Position numbers and translations under genes: made by a program
Source of the DNA: Paraspadella gotoi
Lineage: Eukaryota > Chaetognatha
Reading direction: 5' to 3'
DNA: 64,000 nucleotides
Assembly: GCA_051294375.1 (NCBI GenBank)
Contig: CM119267.1
Location: forward strand, 6,928,550 to 6,992,549
In this document: piece by piece, positions 46,121 to 58,000 of the stretch
Layout: each line of letters starts with the position of its first letter
Position numbering within the stretch: the stretch's first letter is position 1
The notes under the pieces: generated by a model
Database searches by the model: none
What the model saw: the letters and a program-made list of their open reading frames with translations, nothing else
What the model was told of the DNA's origin: nothing

Positions 46121-48019
46121 ATGAATTCTCAATCGATTCTCGCCGTACCGCTCCTCTTTATCATGACGGCCAGCTGGAGCTACATGCTCCTGTTAATCTC
46201 CCTTTTCTCCAGCCGCATCGATTGGGTGGTGGTGCTGTGGCTCTTCGCGCTCGCCAACCTCTTCGTCAGCATCCCTCTGGCCATCTACTTCCGGCAAACG
46301 CCCTTCGGCCCGTCGGATCTATCCGGCCTTTGGCGCTGTCAGCTTCTGACGGTTCCGACGATGGAGGCGCTTTGCAAGGTAGTTCTTCCATCCCTTGCAG
46401 GGAGAGTAAAGAATAGGGGTTGAAAAAAAAACCCTAAAAAGAGAAAAAAGTGGCGAAATTTCACTTTCGTCGACCGCGGTTATGGCGGCTTTTGAAAAAT
46501 CATTTAAAAATATTTATTTAAAAAAAAAATAAAAAGAATATTACTTAATTACCCTAACCCTAAACCCTCCTAACCCTAACCACCCTTATCCCTAAACCAC
46601 CCCTAAATCACCCTTTACCCTAACCCCTCCCTAACCCCGGTCGGCGAAAGTAAAAGTTACCCAAAACAGTTTTTAGGTAAGAAAGAAAATATATTTTTGG
46701 TAAAATTATTAATTGAGTCAAAATCGAATTTTCAAAAGAAGTAGGAATAAAAAGTTAAACTATAAAAAATTAAAGCTCGATAAAACTCGACCATTTTGGT
46801 GTGACGAGGTGTACACGCTCCCCTCTTGCATATTTCCTCATCTGTGACCGAAATTCTTGCTCTGTCTGATCACTAACATATCCCTTACGGTCGACGGAAC
46901 ATGGGCTTTCTTCACCACGATTGTTGATCATCAGCAAGATCTCAGAGACAATGAAAAATCAGTCTGATTGTAGTTTTAAACAGTGACAAAATTTCATACC
47001 ATACAAAATATTCTTTTCAAAAGAGAAAATTTTAAACATCTTGTATGTATAAATTCATTATTTATAATACGTTTTATTCTATTCTTACGTACTTAATTAA
47101 ACTAGAATGTGTGAGATTCTTGATTGAAATGTTATCTTATGAGAAGAAATGGGGGCCTTTTACCCAACATTGCCGGTCCAAAGTAAAGGGCAGAATTGCT
47201 TATTTATAGAATGAATGGTTCTCCTAATATAAATATCTTCAATATCTTCATATATATTCATATCATTTAATCCATCCCCTCTATTTTACTCACTTTTATT
47301 CACTTTTATTCACCACTCACCAGGTCCTCCTATCCATCTCGCTCTCCGGATGTCCGATGGGCGACGCCGCGACTCTTTGGAACACGAACGTGGTCTGGGT
47401 GACCGTCTTCCAATCGTTGCTGGAACGACGATTTCCCAGGGCCGTTCAAATCGGCGCCATCGTCCTCGCACTCACCGGCGTCGTTCTCATCCAGAAACCG
47501 ACGTTCGTCTTCGGCGACGCCGTCGACGCCGCCTTCTTGACGTCGGATTTTCCCGACCGGAAATACTTTTACGTCCTCGCTCTTTTCATCTCGTTCCCTT
47601 ACGCCATCTACTTCACTCTCACCGATCACTTGCAACGCCGCGGCGTCCACTGGAGCGTCTTTTACCTCAATTACACCCTCGCGGTGCTGGCGGCGGCCAT
47701 GGCGTTTTCTCTTCCGGCGCCGATGGATCGAGTACGCCAGGTGGCGTCTTTGACGGCGCTGGAAGCCTGCGGCGTCGTCCTCATCGGCGTCTTCGAAGTC
47801 TTGGGGCGCGCTGGTTCCTTATTCGCGTTGCAATACTTCAACGCCGACGTCGTCGCCATTTTTGCTCTCTTAGAAATTCCCGTCACTTACTTCTTGGGCT
47901 TCAAGCTGCTTGGTCAGATGCCCGACGTGCTTGGCGTGGCGGGCTCGGCGCTGATATTTTTCGCGTTGGTGGCTCTGACTGTCGTGGAAGCCTTCAAGAA
48001 GAGAGGGAAGGATGAGTAA
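46121..48019 (+). CDS. EamA/DMT-family transporter 2 (SLC35G-like paralogue)
   Basis: Two exons, 46121-46378 and 47324-48019, joined in phase 0 (ALCK/VLLS); 317 residues. Clear paralogue of transporter 1 with the same intron position: MTASWSYMLLLISLF against MAVSWSYIYLLISLL, GDAATLWNTNVVWVTVFQS against GDAVTLWNLSVVWATIIQS, TGVVLIQKPTFVFG against AGVVLIQKPSFIFG, and RRGVHWSVFYLNY against RRGVHWSAFYLNY. Membrane segments run through the whole chain; it has a shorter C-terminal tail than its neighbour. Same orientation, about 2.2 kb downstream of transporter 1, so a local tandem duplication. AATAAA at about 48,139. Substrate not deducible. Confidence 0.9.
46451..46672. mobile_element. Second MITE-like family, in transporter 2 intron
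   Basis: The left part TGGCGAAATTTCACTTTCGT then CGACCGCGGTTA is mirrored by a right end that in reverse complement reads GGGTAACTTTTACTTTCGCC then GACCGGGGTTA. TIR about 30 bp, total about 220 bp. The interior is CCCTAACCCTAAACC-like. The termini differ from the other MITE-like family. Confidence 0.55.
47100..47228. repeat. Old, reversed copy of the 322-bp repeat
   Basis: TTCTTGATTGAAATG, GGGGGCCTTTTACCCAACAT, AAAGGGCAGAATTGCTTATT and AGAATGAATGG follow the order of the repeat in reverse orientation, with heavy divergence. It lies in the transporter 2 intron. Confidence 0.55.
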
Positions 48020-48370
48020 GAAAGAGAGATCGAATCGTTCTCAATTACTTTTTTAGAAAAACTTTATTCTTTTAAATAATAGTTTTTATTTCCTCTCTCT
48101 CTGTTACTTAAATGTTTTGGATATAAAAATTGTTGAATAATAAAAAAAAAGGGAAAAAAAAGTGTTTTTATTTCAAACAGCTATTTAGAACTACTGACAA
48201 GGATTTTCGTGAGTTTTGCCTCTCAAACCTTTTTCAAAGATAGACTAAAACCGAGGTTTACCCGAATTCGGGTGGAAGAAGTTCCGTTGATTTATATATT
48301 TTTTTTAAATTTTCTTTTTTATTTCTTTTTCTTTGTTTACCTGTTTGTTTGTTTGTTTACCGTCTCGACG

Positions 48371-49301
48371 ATGGTTCTGCTGCAAGAGGGAGATCGACAG
48401 ACGCCTTGGCTCTTGATCGTCCTTTCGTTGGCCTTTTGCGTGGGCGTGTCTCGATCTCTGGAGAAAAACGGAGATCAATATTGCGAAGCCTTGACGCCGT
48501 TATTGCTAAAGGTTTGTTTAAACGTCTCTTATTTCACGCTTTATATTTGTATTATTTGTTTTACCGAATTAGACTTTAAAATTTTATATTAAAATTTTTA
48601 AAAAAATTATTTAATTCCTTTTATCCCGATTTCTACGTTTTTTATTTTTTGTCTTAATCGTTGCTTGTTTATCCAATGTTCATTGTTAACTGTTTAGTAT
48701 ACTTGTTTATTGGATGTTCATTGTTAAATGTTGAGTTTACTTGTTTATTGGATGTTCATTGTTAAATGTTGAGTTTACTTGTTTATTGAATTGTAGTCAG
48801 GCATTGCGTTCATTGTTAAATGTTTAGTTTACTTGTTTATTGAATGTTCATTGTTAAATGTTTAGTTTACCGACTCGTTCATCATTTACATCATTTACAA
48901 TTAAATCTTTTTACACTTCCAATCTTCAATCTTCGCCACCTTCCGCGCCCACCTCAACCCCACTCCCCCACCACCTCTCTACCCTCAAAACCACCGCCCA
49001 GTTCGAAGAGAACGTTGCGGCAAAGATGCCCACCTTCGGTTGCGGCGAGCTCAGCATGGGCGAGTGCTTCGGTTCCATGAAACGCCGCACGAGTCATCGC
49101 CTCTTCGGAACGCCGTGTCCAGAGTGCGAGGAGGAGCAGGTGGGCGAGGGAGTTGAAGGCGGCGTGGAAGGAGCGGCCAAGGCGGAGTCGGACGGACCGC
49201 CCAAGGACGACAAGATCACCACCATGAATCGGGCCGAGCGAATCGTCGAAGAGGCGAGGGGCGTTGGCGGGGAAAAGAAGGCCTGGTGGCGGCGGTGGTG
49301 A
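48371..49301 (+). CDS. Small predicted secreted Cys-containing protein
   Basis: Two exons, 48371-48511 and 49002-49301, joined in phase 0; 146 residues. The N-terminus has a short polar start, then a hydrophobic core (PWLLIVLSLAFCVGV) and a likely signal-peptide cleavage near SRS/LEK. The mature part carries five Cys: QYC, then FGCGELSMGEC, then TPCPEC. After that comes a Gly/Glu/Lys-rich, low-complexity tail ending KKAWWRRW. I do not recognise the family; it could be a secreted peptide precursor or a small extracellular protein. No dibasic array of repeated peptides is visible. The start ATG follows a T-rich stretch and no other in-frame ATG precedes the signal core. It lies 350 bp downstream of transporter 2 on the same strand, with its own intron. 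Confidence 0.6.
48655..48872. repeat. 39-bp minisatellite in small-protein intron
   Basis: About five copies of ACTTGTTTATTGGATGTTCA then TTGTTAAATGTTTAGTTT, in the intron between the two exons. Confidence 0.9.
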
Positions 49302-51510
49302 TTGGTTGTTGTTTTCGTCGTCGTCGTGATCTCAGTTCGGGATTCGAATTAGCATTAGGTTTCCTCCAAATTGGTTTCGCCATTTAAAAACTACAAATAT
49401 TAAATTCGTTTTGTACGAATTCTGTTTGCCAGTTGGTTACGAATGACGATAATTTTAGACACTTTTTTTGGTATTTAGTAATTTTATTTCGTATATATGA
49501 CTCGATAATAAGATACAATCGGTTTAAATATTTATTTTATCTCCCTTATAACTCATCCGAATAATGGCTTAGTCGTCACAAAAAGATTTATCAGGGTTGC
49601 TCTCTTGTTTATCACTAAAACAAAAGAGAAGATCATTTTTTATCCTCAGAAAATGGTTCTGGCCAAGTGGACCGCTTGTCTTTACTGTAAAGAGAAGAAG
49701 CGGTCTTCGTCGTTGTCGTCGTCGTCGTCGTCGTCGTCGTCGTGTTGTGGCCACATTTACTTTCGATGTTATAAACTTAATCTCACCATAAATTTTTTTC
49801 TCGAGTTATCCATTAAGCAAGTCCGTCCATCGTCCTCTTTTGGCGTCGGCGTCCGTGACGCAACTATGCCGGACTATTGAGCGCAGCGGCAGCAGCGGCA
49901 ATCTTTACAGAGCCGCAATCCTTTCCATTGGGCGTCTTAGGTCGGCATCGAAATTATTCCGCTGTTTCGATTTCCTTAGGGTTTCGCATACAATCAGTGT
50001 CTTTTAGACAACGAAATGTAATCCTGAACTTCAAATAATTACCATATTTTTTGATCTCATTGGTTAGTAAACGAAGCTTTCTTCATTTAAAAAAACGGTA
50101 GTCTCAAGTTATCTCCTTCTTATCACTTAGAACTTCCCATGTAAATTTCTATGAGATTAAAAATACGGTAAGACATGATTTCTTCAATGATTGTCAATCT
50201 AATCTCATTACTGCTTAATTTTAGAAAAAAGGTATGCTTGAATTTTTATGGTACAGATGATTTTTAAAGATCGAATTCCTTATAAGAATCCTCAAGTCTT
50301 TTACTTACACAAAAGATTTTAGGTAAGACGCAAATTATCTGATACAATTTTTTTTCCTTCATACGCTTTTCCCGATTATTTTTCTTTACCTTTTTTCTTC
50401 TCTTTACTTTATATTTTTCTCTTCTCTTTCCTCTCTTACTTCTCACGCTGTCACTTACCATTTTTTTTGGCCTACCTTTTTCTGTCACTCATGCACTTTC
50501 CTCACCTTTTTTTCTCATCTTCATTCTTTCCCTTTTTTCCCTCTTTTTCTTTCCATTTTCCCCTCTTTTCTTACCTTACAATTGTTTTCACTATTTTTTC
50601 TACATTTGCCTTCGTTTTTTTGCCTTTCACCCTCTCTTTCATTCTCTCCCCTTCTCCTTTTCTTGTTTTCCCTTTCTATTTCCTCTCACTACGTTTAAAT
50701 TGAGCCAAATCAAAGAAAATATTTAAAATGCATTATAAGAAAGAAAATGAACGGTAGCGCATGATTTTTCTTTCAATTTTGGTTGCCAAGCAAATTTAGT
50801 AAATCGACAGATTTTTGCGGATTCTGAGAAGAAAGAAGTCCTGACGCTTTCCATTGGGTTAAAAGGATGCGGTTTTTTTTAATTAAATCAAGGTCAGTAT
50901 GTACCTCATCTTTTAAATAATAAATGAGTTGAAAATATTCTCTTTATCAAAAATAAATGCAAGTCACAAAAGTCACAAATTAAAAGACGTCTTTTAAAAA
51001 TTTATTTGTGGCTAAACCAAAAAGTTTTTTGATAATTTTTATAGGTGTTAAAGCTTATTCAATAGGCTATATTTTCTGTAATTTCAACCATTTGATTTAT
51101 TTTTGTTTAACAAATTATGATAAAGACTGAAACTCCAACTTTTTGACTTGTTAACTTTAAAATTAATTCATAGGCACAACTATAAAATGATTTAAGCTAA
51201 TAAATTTACCCAGAGGTAAAAAAGATAAGAAAGAACGGATTTCCAAAGTAAAAATTTTCTCACTTCCTTGGCATTCAATAGAAGTCGTAGTAAAAATGGA
51301 CAAAAATGGACATAATTTTTTGGCTTAAAAGTTGCACAAAATGGTACTATTTATCATTAGAAACGGTGGGAGATTTTCTAACCAATCCATTCGTTTCGGC
51401 CTAATTTGTGTTGTGGTACAAAGTTAATTAACATTTTTAAGTAACAAACTGAACAATAGTGGAAAGAGTCGTTTTTTTCCTAAATGCAAGCGTTGTACGA
51501 CCGGAACCTT
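49302..51510. other. Gene-poor stretch
   Basis: (GTC)n at 49,710-49,745, a pyrimidine-rich zone at 50,340-50,690, and otherwise AT-rich DNA. An open frame starting at 49,651 (VLAKWTACLYCKEKK) runs through the GTC tract but has no homology or splice support. Confidence 0.4.
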
Positions 51511-51511
51511 A

Positions 51512-51513
<2 letters not shown>

Positions 51514-51586
<73 letters not shown>

Positions 51587-51827
51587 AGCCGCCGGTGGAG
51601 AAAGAGAGTAAAAACTGTTGTGGCGGCGAATGCAACCGGCAGTGATCGCGGATTCTGTGCCAAAGGTGGCGGCGGGATGACGGTGAAGGCGGCGGCGGAG
51701 TTGGCGACCGCTTGTGCGGCGAAGGAGGCGTGCCGCGGTGGTGCCGTGAAGTTGCGGCCGGCGTAGAGACTCCTCGTTTCTTGGCGAAGGAGGGAAATTA
51801 CATTAAGAGAGATGAAGAGAAAGAGAA

Positions 51828-51897
<70 letters not shown>
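51514..51897. repeat. Two (GA)n tracts flanking a GC-rich island
   Basis: GA tracts at about 51,514-51,582 and 51,822-51,897. Between them, 51,583-51,790 is GC-rich and open in frames on both strands. On plus it encodes an Ala/Gly-rich C-terminus-like segment ending KLRPA then TAG. No family recognised. Confidence 0.7.
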
Positions 51898-51899
<2 letters not shown>

Positions 51900-52143
51900 G
51901 ATTTAGCGTTAATGCCACTGGTAGATTACTTTTATCACTACGATGGGATGAAGGAGAAACAATTTTATTAGGGAGTTTTCATTGTTCACATTTCGTCCGT
52001 ATTGTTTCAGGTATTGTAATGTATGATGCGAAATTATTCAATTTTAAAAATATAAAACCAAAGTAGATATAAATGAAAAAGCAGAAAGCTCAAAAGTCCA
52101 AGTAAAATACCATCCCCTCCATTTAATCTCTTTTCTTTCGCAG

Positions 52144-52275
52144 GATCTTTCCCTTCCGCCCCCGCCCCCGCCGATGCTAAATGCCGGGATTCGCCGGACC
52201 GCGAGGCGGAAATCGTAAATAATTGTACGTTCGGAGGAGAATCTGCCGCCGACCGAGAATCATTCATTCTCCCGC
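52144..52275 (+). CDS. Possible exon of an unassigned gene
   Basis: Preceded by a good acceptor (TCTCTTTTCTTTCGCAG). In one frame it reads SFPSAPAPADAKCRDSPDRE, then AEIVNNCTFGGESAADRESF, an ordinary-looking segment with an N-glycosylation-type NNCT. It then runs into CT repeats without an obvious donor. No partner exon was found. Could equally be chance. Confidence 0.2.
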
Positions 52276-52315
52276 CTGCCTCTCCGTCCTCTGTCTCTCT
52301 CTGCTCTCTCCTCCT

Positions 52316-52351
<36 letters not shown>

Positions 52352-53392
52352 GCTCTCCTTCTTCTCTCAGAGTAATCTATTTAAAGAGATATCCTGTCCA
52401 AGAACGTCTTGAGAGACTGATTTAGAGCCATTCTCCAAATTGGAAGAGAGACTTAATCTGCTCTGCCATTTTTTTCCCTTTTTTTCTATTTTTCTGTAAT
52501 CGCGATGCATTTTTCATGATGACTAGTAGTTTCTTTCTTTATAATTTCTTTTATTATTTTTCTTTAATTACTACCGTAGGAAACTGGATCACATTAACTT
52601 TTTAAAAAATTGTTACAAATTTTTTTTTTTGTGACTAAATTTTCATCGAAATTCTTGACGTGGTCTAACAGAGACGATTATGAAGATATAAGAAAATTTT
52701 ACTCTTCTCTCTCTCTCTCTCTCTCTCACGCTCTCTTCTCTCTCTCTCATCTCTTTCTCATCTCTCTCTCTCTCTTTTTCTTTTACTACTCTCTCTCCAT
52801 CTCCTATGCCTCTCTCCCGGAGGTTTATTTCATTCGTGAAATATCACGAGTTATACCCCCTCCGGCCCTCCGCCTTCCCTCGTATTTTTCGTTCTTTTTC
52901 AAACGAAGTTTTAAAAAAAAGGTGTGCGATGCGACGCAGCGACTGGGCGGCAGCGGATGGCGGCGCGGCAGTGGCGTGCGGCGGGCGGGGCGCCACCAAT
53001 GGGAAACAATCCCGAGAATCGGCGCTCGTCATTTGTTTACAAGTCGTAACCCACGGCGACGAAGAGAGAGAGAGATGAGCAGAGAGAGAGTAGAGAGAGA
53101 GAAGAGAGGAAAAGAGGAAGGAACTGAGAAGAGGAGAGAGAGAGAGAGAGAAGAGAGAGTAGAGAGCGTGATGACGGCGATTAGGGGGGACGCTGTATGG
53201 TCGGGATGCTCTTGCATCTCCCGTTTTAGCGCCGTTTCTATGGCGAACCGCAATAAAACCAACTAACGAAGAGAGCCAAGGGAAAACGAGAGAGAGAGAG
53301 ATAGAGAGGAGAGGGAGAGAGAGAGAGAGAGAGAGAGAGAAGAGAGAGAGGAGAGAGAGGAGGAGAGGGACGGGGAGGGAGGAGATTCTTTC

Positions 53393-53538
53393 ACTTTCCT
53401 CAAGATCGAAGAAACGTCGTCGGCGACGCTGCCTTGCTGCCGCTGCCGCTTGCCGCTGCCGCACGCCGGACGCCCATCGCCGCCCTCTTCCTCGGATTGG
53501 AGAGGCAGGGGTTTTTGCGAGTCTTGTTGCGTGATCAT
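53393..53538 (-). CDS. Possible N-terminal coding exon, minus strand
   Basis: From an ATG at 53,538-53,536 the minus strand reads MITQQDSQKPLPLQSEEEGG, then DGRPACGSGKRQRQQGSVAD, then DVSSILRK before a possible donor GTGAAAG and a CT tract. Composition looks protein-like, but homology and a second exon are lacking. GC-rich DNA at 52,920-53,270 could hold further exons or be a promoter-associated island. Confidence 0.25.
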
Positions 53539-53944
53539 TGGTGTGTCTATTTGTTGCTTTCTCGCAATTAGGTTCTATTGTATTTAGATATGTTTGGTTT
53601 CGCTTGGCGTATAGTGTAAAGTTCCTTCTGAGAGGTAACGGGAAGAGGAAAGTAGTTAACCGGAGAGGCTTATACGCGTCTTTACACTACTCGATCTCGC
53701 TCTCTACTGTAGTCTACTCTGCTACTTCTTTGGGCACTTGGTGTCTACGCGCGGTCACTCACACCTCCTACAGTACCCATTGTAGTATCTAGAATATTAC
53801 TATACCATTACGAAACGCATATGCACGCACACTTAAAGCTGTCACGTCTACATTAAAGTATTATTCTAGATCACACATATACAGTGAGTAGAACATTGCA
53901 TGAGATAATATAATATGCACATCAATAGTTATAACAGAGAGCTT

Positions 53945-55020
53945 CTCTAGGAGTTGAGTTTATCATGACTGGAACACAATAGAAATATGCACCGGGCAGA
54001 TTCTTCTGGCACGCAGTACGAGGTCGCTACACCCGTTGCGAGAGTACTGGGGGCACCGATGAGCGTCGCGCTAGTCGGCGTGACAGGATTTAATCGAGTC
54101 TGTAGAAATGCAGAGCAACTGGAGGTGCGCAAAGGGTAAGAGCATCTTCATCGGGTATAAATTGATACGAAACAGCTCGAGCTCCTCTCAGGCTAAGCTC
54201 GACCATAGCAATCAAATAACCATGAAACAGCATAAAACCAACAACCATATAATATGAAAAACGCCCGACGATGAGCCACTACATATAATGGATCTGTACT
54301 GAAATAAGATACATGTTAATTGAAAGCAATTGAACATAACAATGAGCCTGTATTTTCTAACTAGCGAGGCAGTTCGGTATCAGTAAGTCAATAAGGAGTA
54401 TCGATTGTTTATCGAGTTATCTAAACGACTTTTCACTCAAAAGTAACGATAAGAGTTTCGATCGGAGGCAAACGGTTGAGAGATATATATGTCCGAACAG
54501 GATACTATTCACCCTCCTTCTATCACGTAAAATACTCTGGCCGCGTCTCCCCCGCTCAGCTTGTTCGTTCCTCTTTCCTTTGAATTGGTGGACCTGTTCA
54601 AGAGTAGTCCTCTTCGTCCGTCTTCTTTTTTCTACTCTGATAGCGTCGCGTACAGACATCTACAAACCATTCTCTTCGCCTCGTCAAAAACTCTCTACAA
54701 CAAGCGTCACACTCTCACTCAAACTATCGTCCGCTGTTGCCTCAAACTATCGCGCTTGTTCCACGCCGCAACGTGAATGGGCTTTCTCTGCGGGGCCGCT
54801 GAATGTGGAGGGCACAGATGGCAAGATTTGCGCGTCTTGGTATTCGGGAAGGGATATACGTCCGCACAATTAGAGAAAAAATCGGACCGTTCGCGATATA
54901 CACAAACAGGCGCGAATAAGAGAGTATCGCCGATGGTGTTCCAGCGGCGTTGCAGCATATAATCATGGAAGTGAGCACTCCGCAACTAGTGAAGTTGAGC
55001 GAACATCGAAGAACTCTTGG
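53945..55020. repeat. Direct repeat in noisy region, copy 1
   Basis: Matches 62,570-63,660 in order and orientation, with frequent indels and substitutions: AACCAACAACCATATA then ATATGAAAAACGCC (54,228 with 62,890), TATCGATTGTTTAT (54,400 with 63,038), AGATGGCAAGATTT with CGATGGCAGAATTT, and TAGTGAAGTT near each end. Confidence 0.65.
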
Positions 55021-58000
55021 ATGTCCATTACTCCCACTTCTTGCAAACTCGTGAATCGTATACACGATCTCTCTGCTCTCTCTTTTACTGCTCTTCATGC
55101 TCTATTTGTGCGCTCGCGAATATTATTAGCTACACTGCCAAAATACCTCGCAGTGAAGCACTTCGTGCGTATTACTCAGAGTTGGCAGGACTGCGCTCAG
55201 CGTTCAGACGGACACGAAAAATGTGAGTATAAATTAAGTAATATGCATCTAGTGAGCGCGAGCCCATCACTCTACGGTAGAGTGAGCATTTTGAGAATAT
55301 CGCGCTCGAGAATTCTGATAGATAGGTCGGCACATGACCCGCTCCCATCAGGAGAGACCGCCGTCGTCATCTCGCAGTCTGATAAAGGGCATCGGATCGC
55401 AGAAGGGCGCATCAGGGCAGGGGATAGGCTGCGGGCGACTGACTCGTGGAGGGCTCGCGAGCATTATTGCGAGCTCAAGCCTTTAACATATTAAAGACTC
55501 TAATCGATATGTGTAGATATAAGATCCGACATGGAAATAACTACTCCGAGCGGAAAGGCTGTGCGAACCGGAACGATAGCTGGTGATATGGACCACTACC
55601 GTAGGATAGTTTTTTCGAAGAGGTGGTAGAGTGAAAGAGATGCAAAACGCTCAGAACTAGAGATCTGCGCGAGCGATGATGAGAAGTTTGCGACATCGCG
55701 TTCACATGGATAGAAGCAAAAAAGTCCAAAAGAATCAAAGGTGGAACACAGAAAAACTTGAGTTCGGCACAACCGCAATGGAAGGCGACGCCACGATCGA
55801 AGCCGCCATCGAGAAGAAAAGTAGAACAAAAGCGCAAGGAATGTGTCGCGAATTGATTGGCGTTGAGATTTGAATAGAAGAGGGCCTATGCGCGCTGTAG
55901 AGCGAATGGAGTAGTACGCATGTAGGAATTTGTCATGGTTATGAGAAATTGAACACATTGGCACACGGCAAATGTTTTTAAGTGAGTCTTCTGAGTAGTA
56001 TGAGAAGCTATGTAGCCAGGGCATGCTGAATGAGGCTGCTACACTAAGGTACAGTTTCTAGCCTACGAGACATAGGGGGCGGTGGTATATCTGTACATGA
56101 GGAAAAGAGGTGAGAAGATAGAGATAAAAAGAGTGGAAGATTGGGGCAGAGGAGCAGGAGGAAGGGTAGTTGGTGTGGTGGTGGGCTGGGGCGCTCTGGA
56201 AAGTATTCATTGTGTAAATCGATACGTTGTAGTTGCTGAAAGCGTTCAACATTAATAAAATTATTTCTTTAGTCTGCAGCAATATTTGCTCTTTCTCCTG
56301 ATGCGCCCATGGTCGGATTGGTCTATAGGACCGTGTATACACAAACCTATATAAGACGTTACTAGCACAAGCAGACATAGTAATTGTTATGTTTTGGATT
56401 ATGAAATAAGTGCGTGTAGATTAAAGTTTGGCCAAGTTTGCAAATTCCGATGCGTTACATAAGCATTGAGCCGCTCGTCCTGATGACGAGTGCATCCTCA
56501 GCGCTGCATAGCAAATTTCGAGGAGGCTGGTTCAACGTAAAGAGAATGTTCTGATGTACTCGCAATCAGGGAAATATCCGGCACGAAGATGTATTATAGT
56601 ACTGGATAAAATAATATTTATCGAGAAGTTGTTAACAGATTTTTTGAAAAAGTAGATGGCAATCCGTAAGTTTGTATTGCATCACGCGAAAGTGTATGGA
56701 GGTATTTGAGGGAAGGGGATGCCCAAGAATCGCCGAAGTAATAGGACAATCAGAGAAACACAAAATCCAAACAAAGGTGTGAGAAAGGGCCTACGTAGAG
56801 ATGGTTAAAATAAGACAAAAAAAACCTATTCACATGAACAATGCACGGCAGATCGTAGGATGCTAACTATGATGATAAACTGTTTATGCGGCAATCCGAC
56901 AACCACGGGAAATCACATAGGAACATGAGAGAGAATATATTAAGCGATTGGAATGGATCAGCACAGCACTGTCCTTACAGGTGGAAACTTCCAACCTGCA
57001 ACTATAGTTTGCAGAGAATGGCTTCTAAAATCAGGTCTCTCACGATCAATATTGGTAGTCAGCGCATAGTAGGCTCGTATCATAAATTATGAATAAAACT
57101 ACATCAGAAGAGGAGGATGATATCAGAATCGATGACACGTCAGTTAGGATACAGAGCAAGTATACGACATAAGATTATTGATGTTAATTGTTGAGAAGCG
57201 ACGACGCACCAATGGAGATCGGAGTACTGAGCTAGAGAGCGTAGTAGAGAGCGAAGACGTAGCACGGTGTATCTCGTATGAGATCAGAAGGCGTTCATCG
57301 AGTGAATGCACTGCTGGGACGTGCGATATACAGTATGAAGCAGTGGAGGCAGAATTTTACGGTAACTAGTCGGCATTTCTGAAGTTGATACATCACACGT
57401 CAAACTGCTTAATAAGTAATAGCTAGCATATATACCATCAATCTTAAAGATGCAATCCTGTTAACAATATTATTTTCACGTATATTTTCTTTTTCGAGTT
57501 TCTGGCTCCTCTCCTCAAGAGATCAGTACCTTGCAATGAATGAAACAATTCTAAGTCCACGAGAATGAGAATGGTTTATACCACGAGCAAATGAGGGTAA
57601 AGAGAAGAGGTGTGGATGGGAGTTGCAGCAGGAGCTTTGCACGTCGGAGGCATATAGGAGAGAGACAAGGATCTTAAACAATATAGATAGCGATACAGCA
57701 TAGAGAGTTAATAATAGACATACAACGATTCCAGATGAAGAGTTTCATAATATAGAGAATAACTAATATGTCTGCTACGATATGACATTGTCTAAGGAAG
57801 CTCTATGCATAGGCAAGTATTATAATATAGTAAATATAAGAGTTAAAGCTTAATAAAAATTAAAACTGTGTCCATGTATATATATAAATATAAGAGTAAA
57901 AAATTCAAATATCCCTCATTTTCGAGCAGAGGTATGTACATTTAGTAAGCACATATACAATATTGATATATATAATAGGAATACGAAACGAGATATAGAA

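Noticed and set aside
49651-49880. Short Cys-containing frame with CLYC
   Set aside because: Kept open by a GTC tract; no splice partner, signal or homology.
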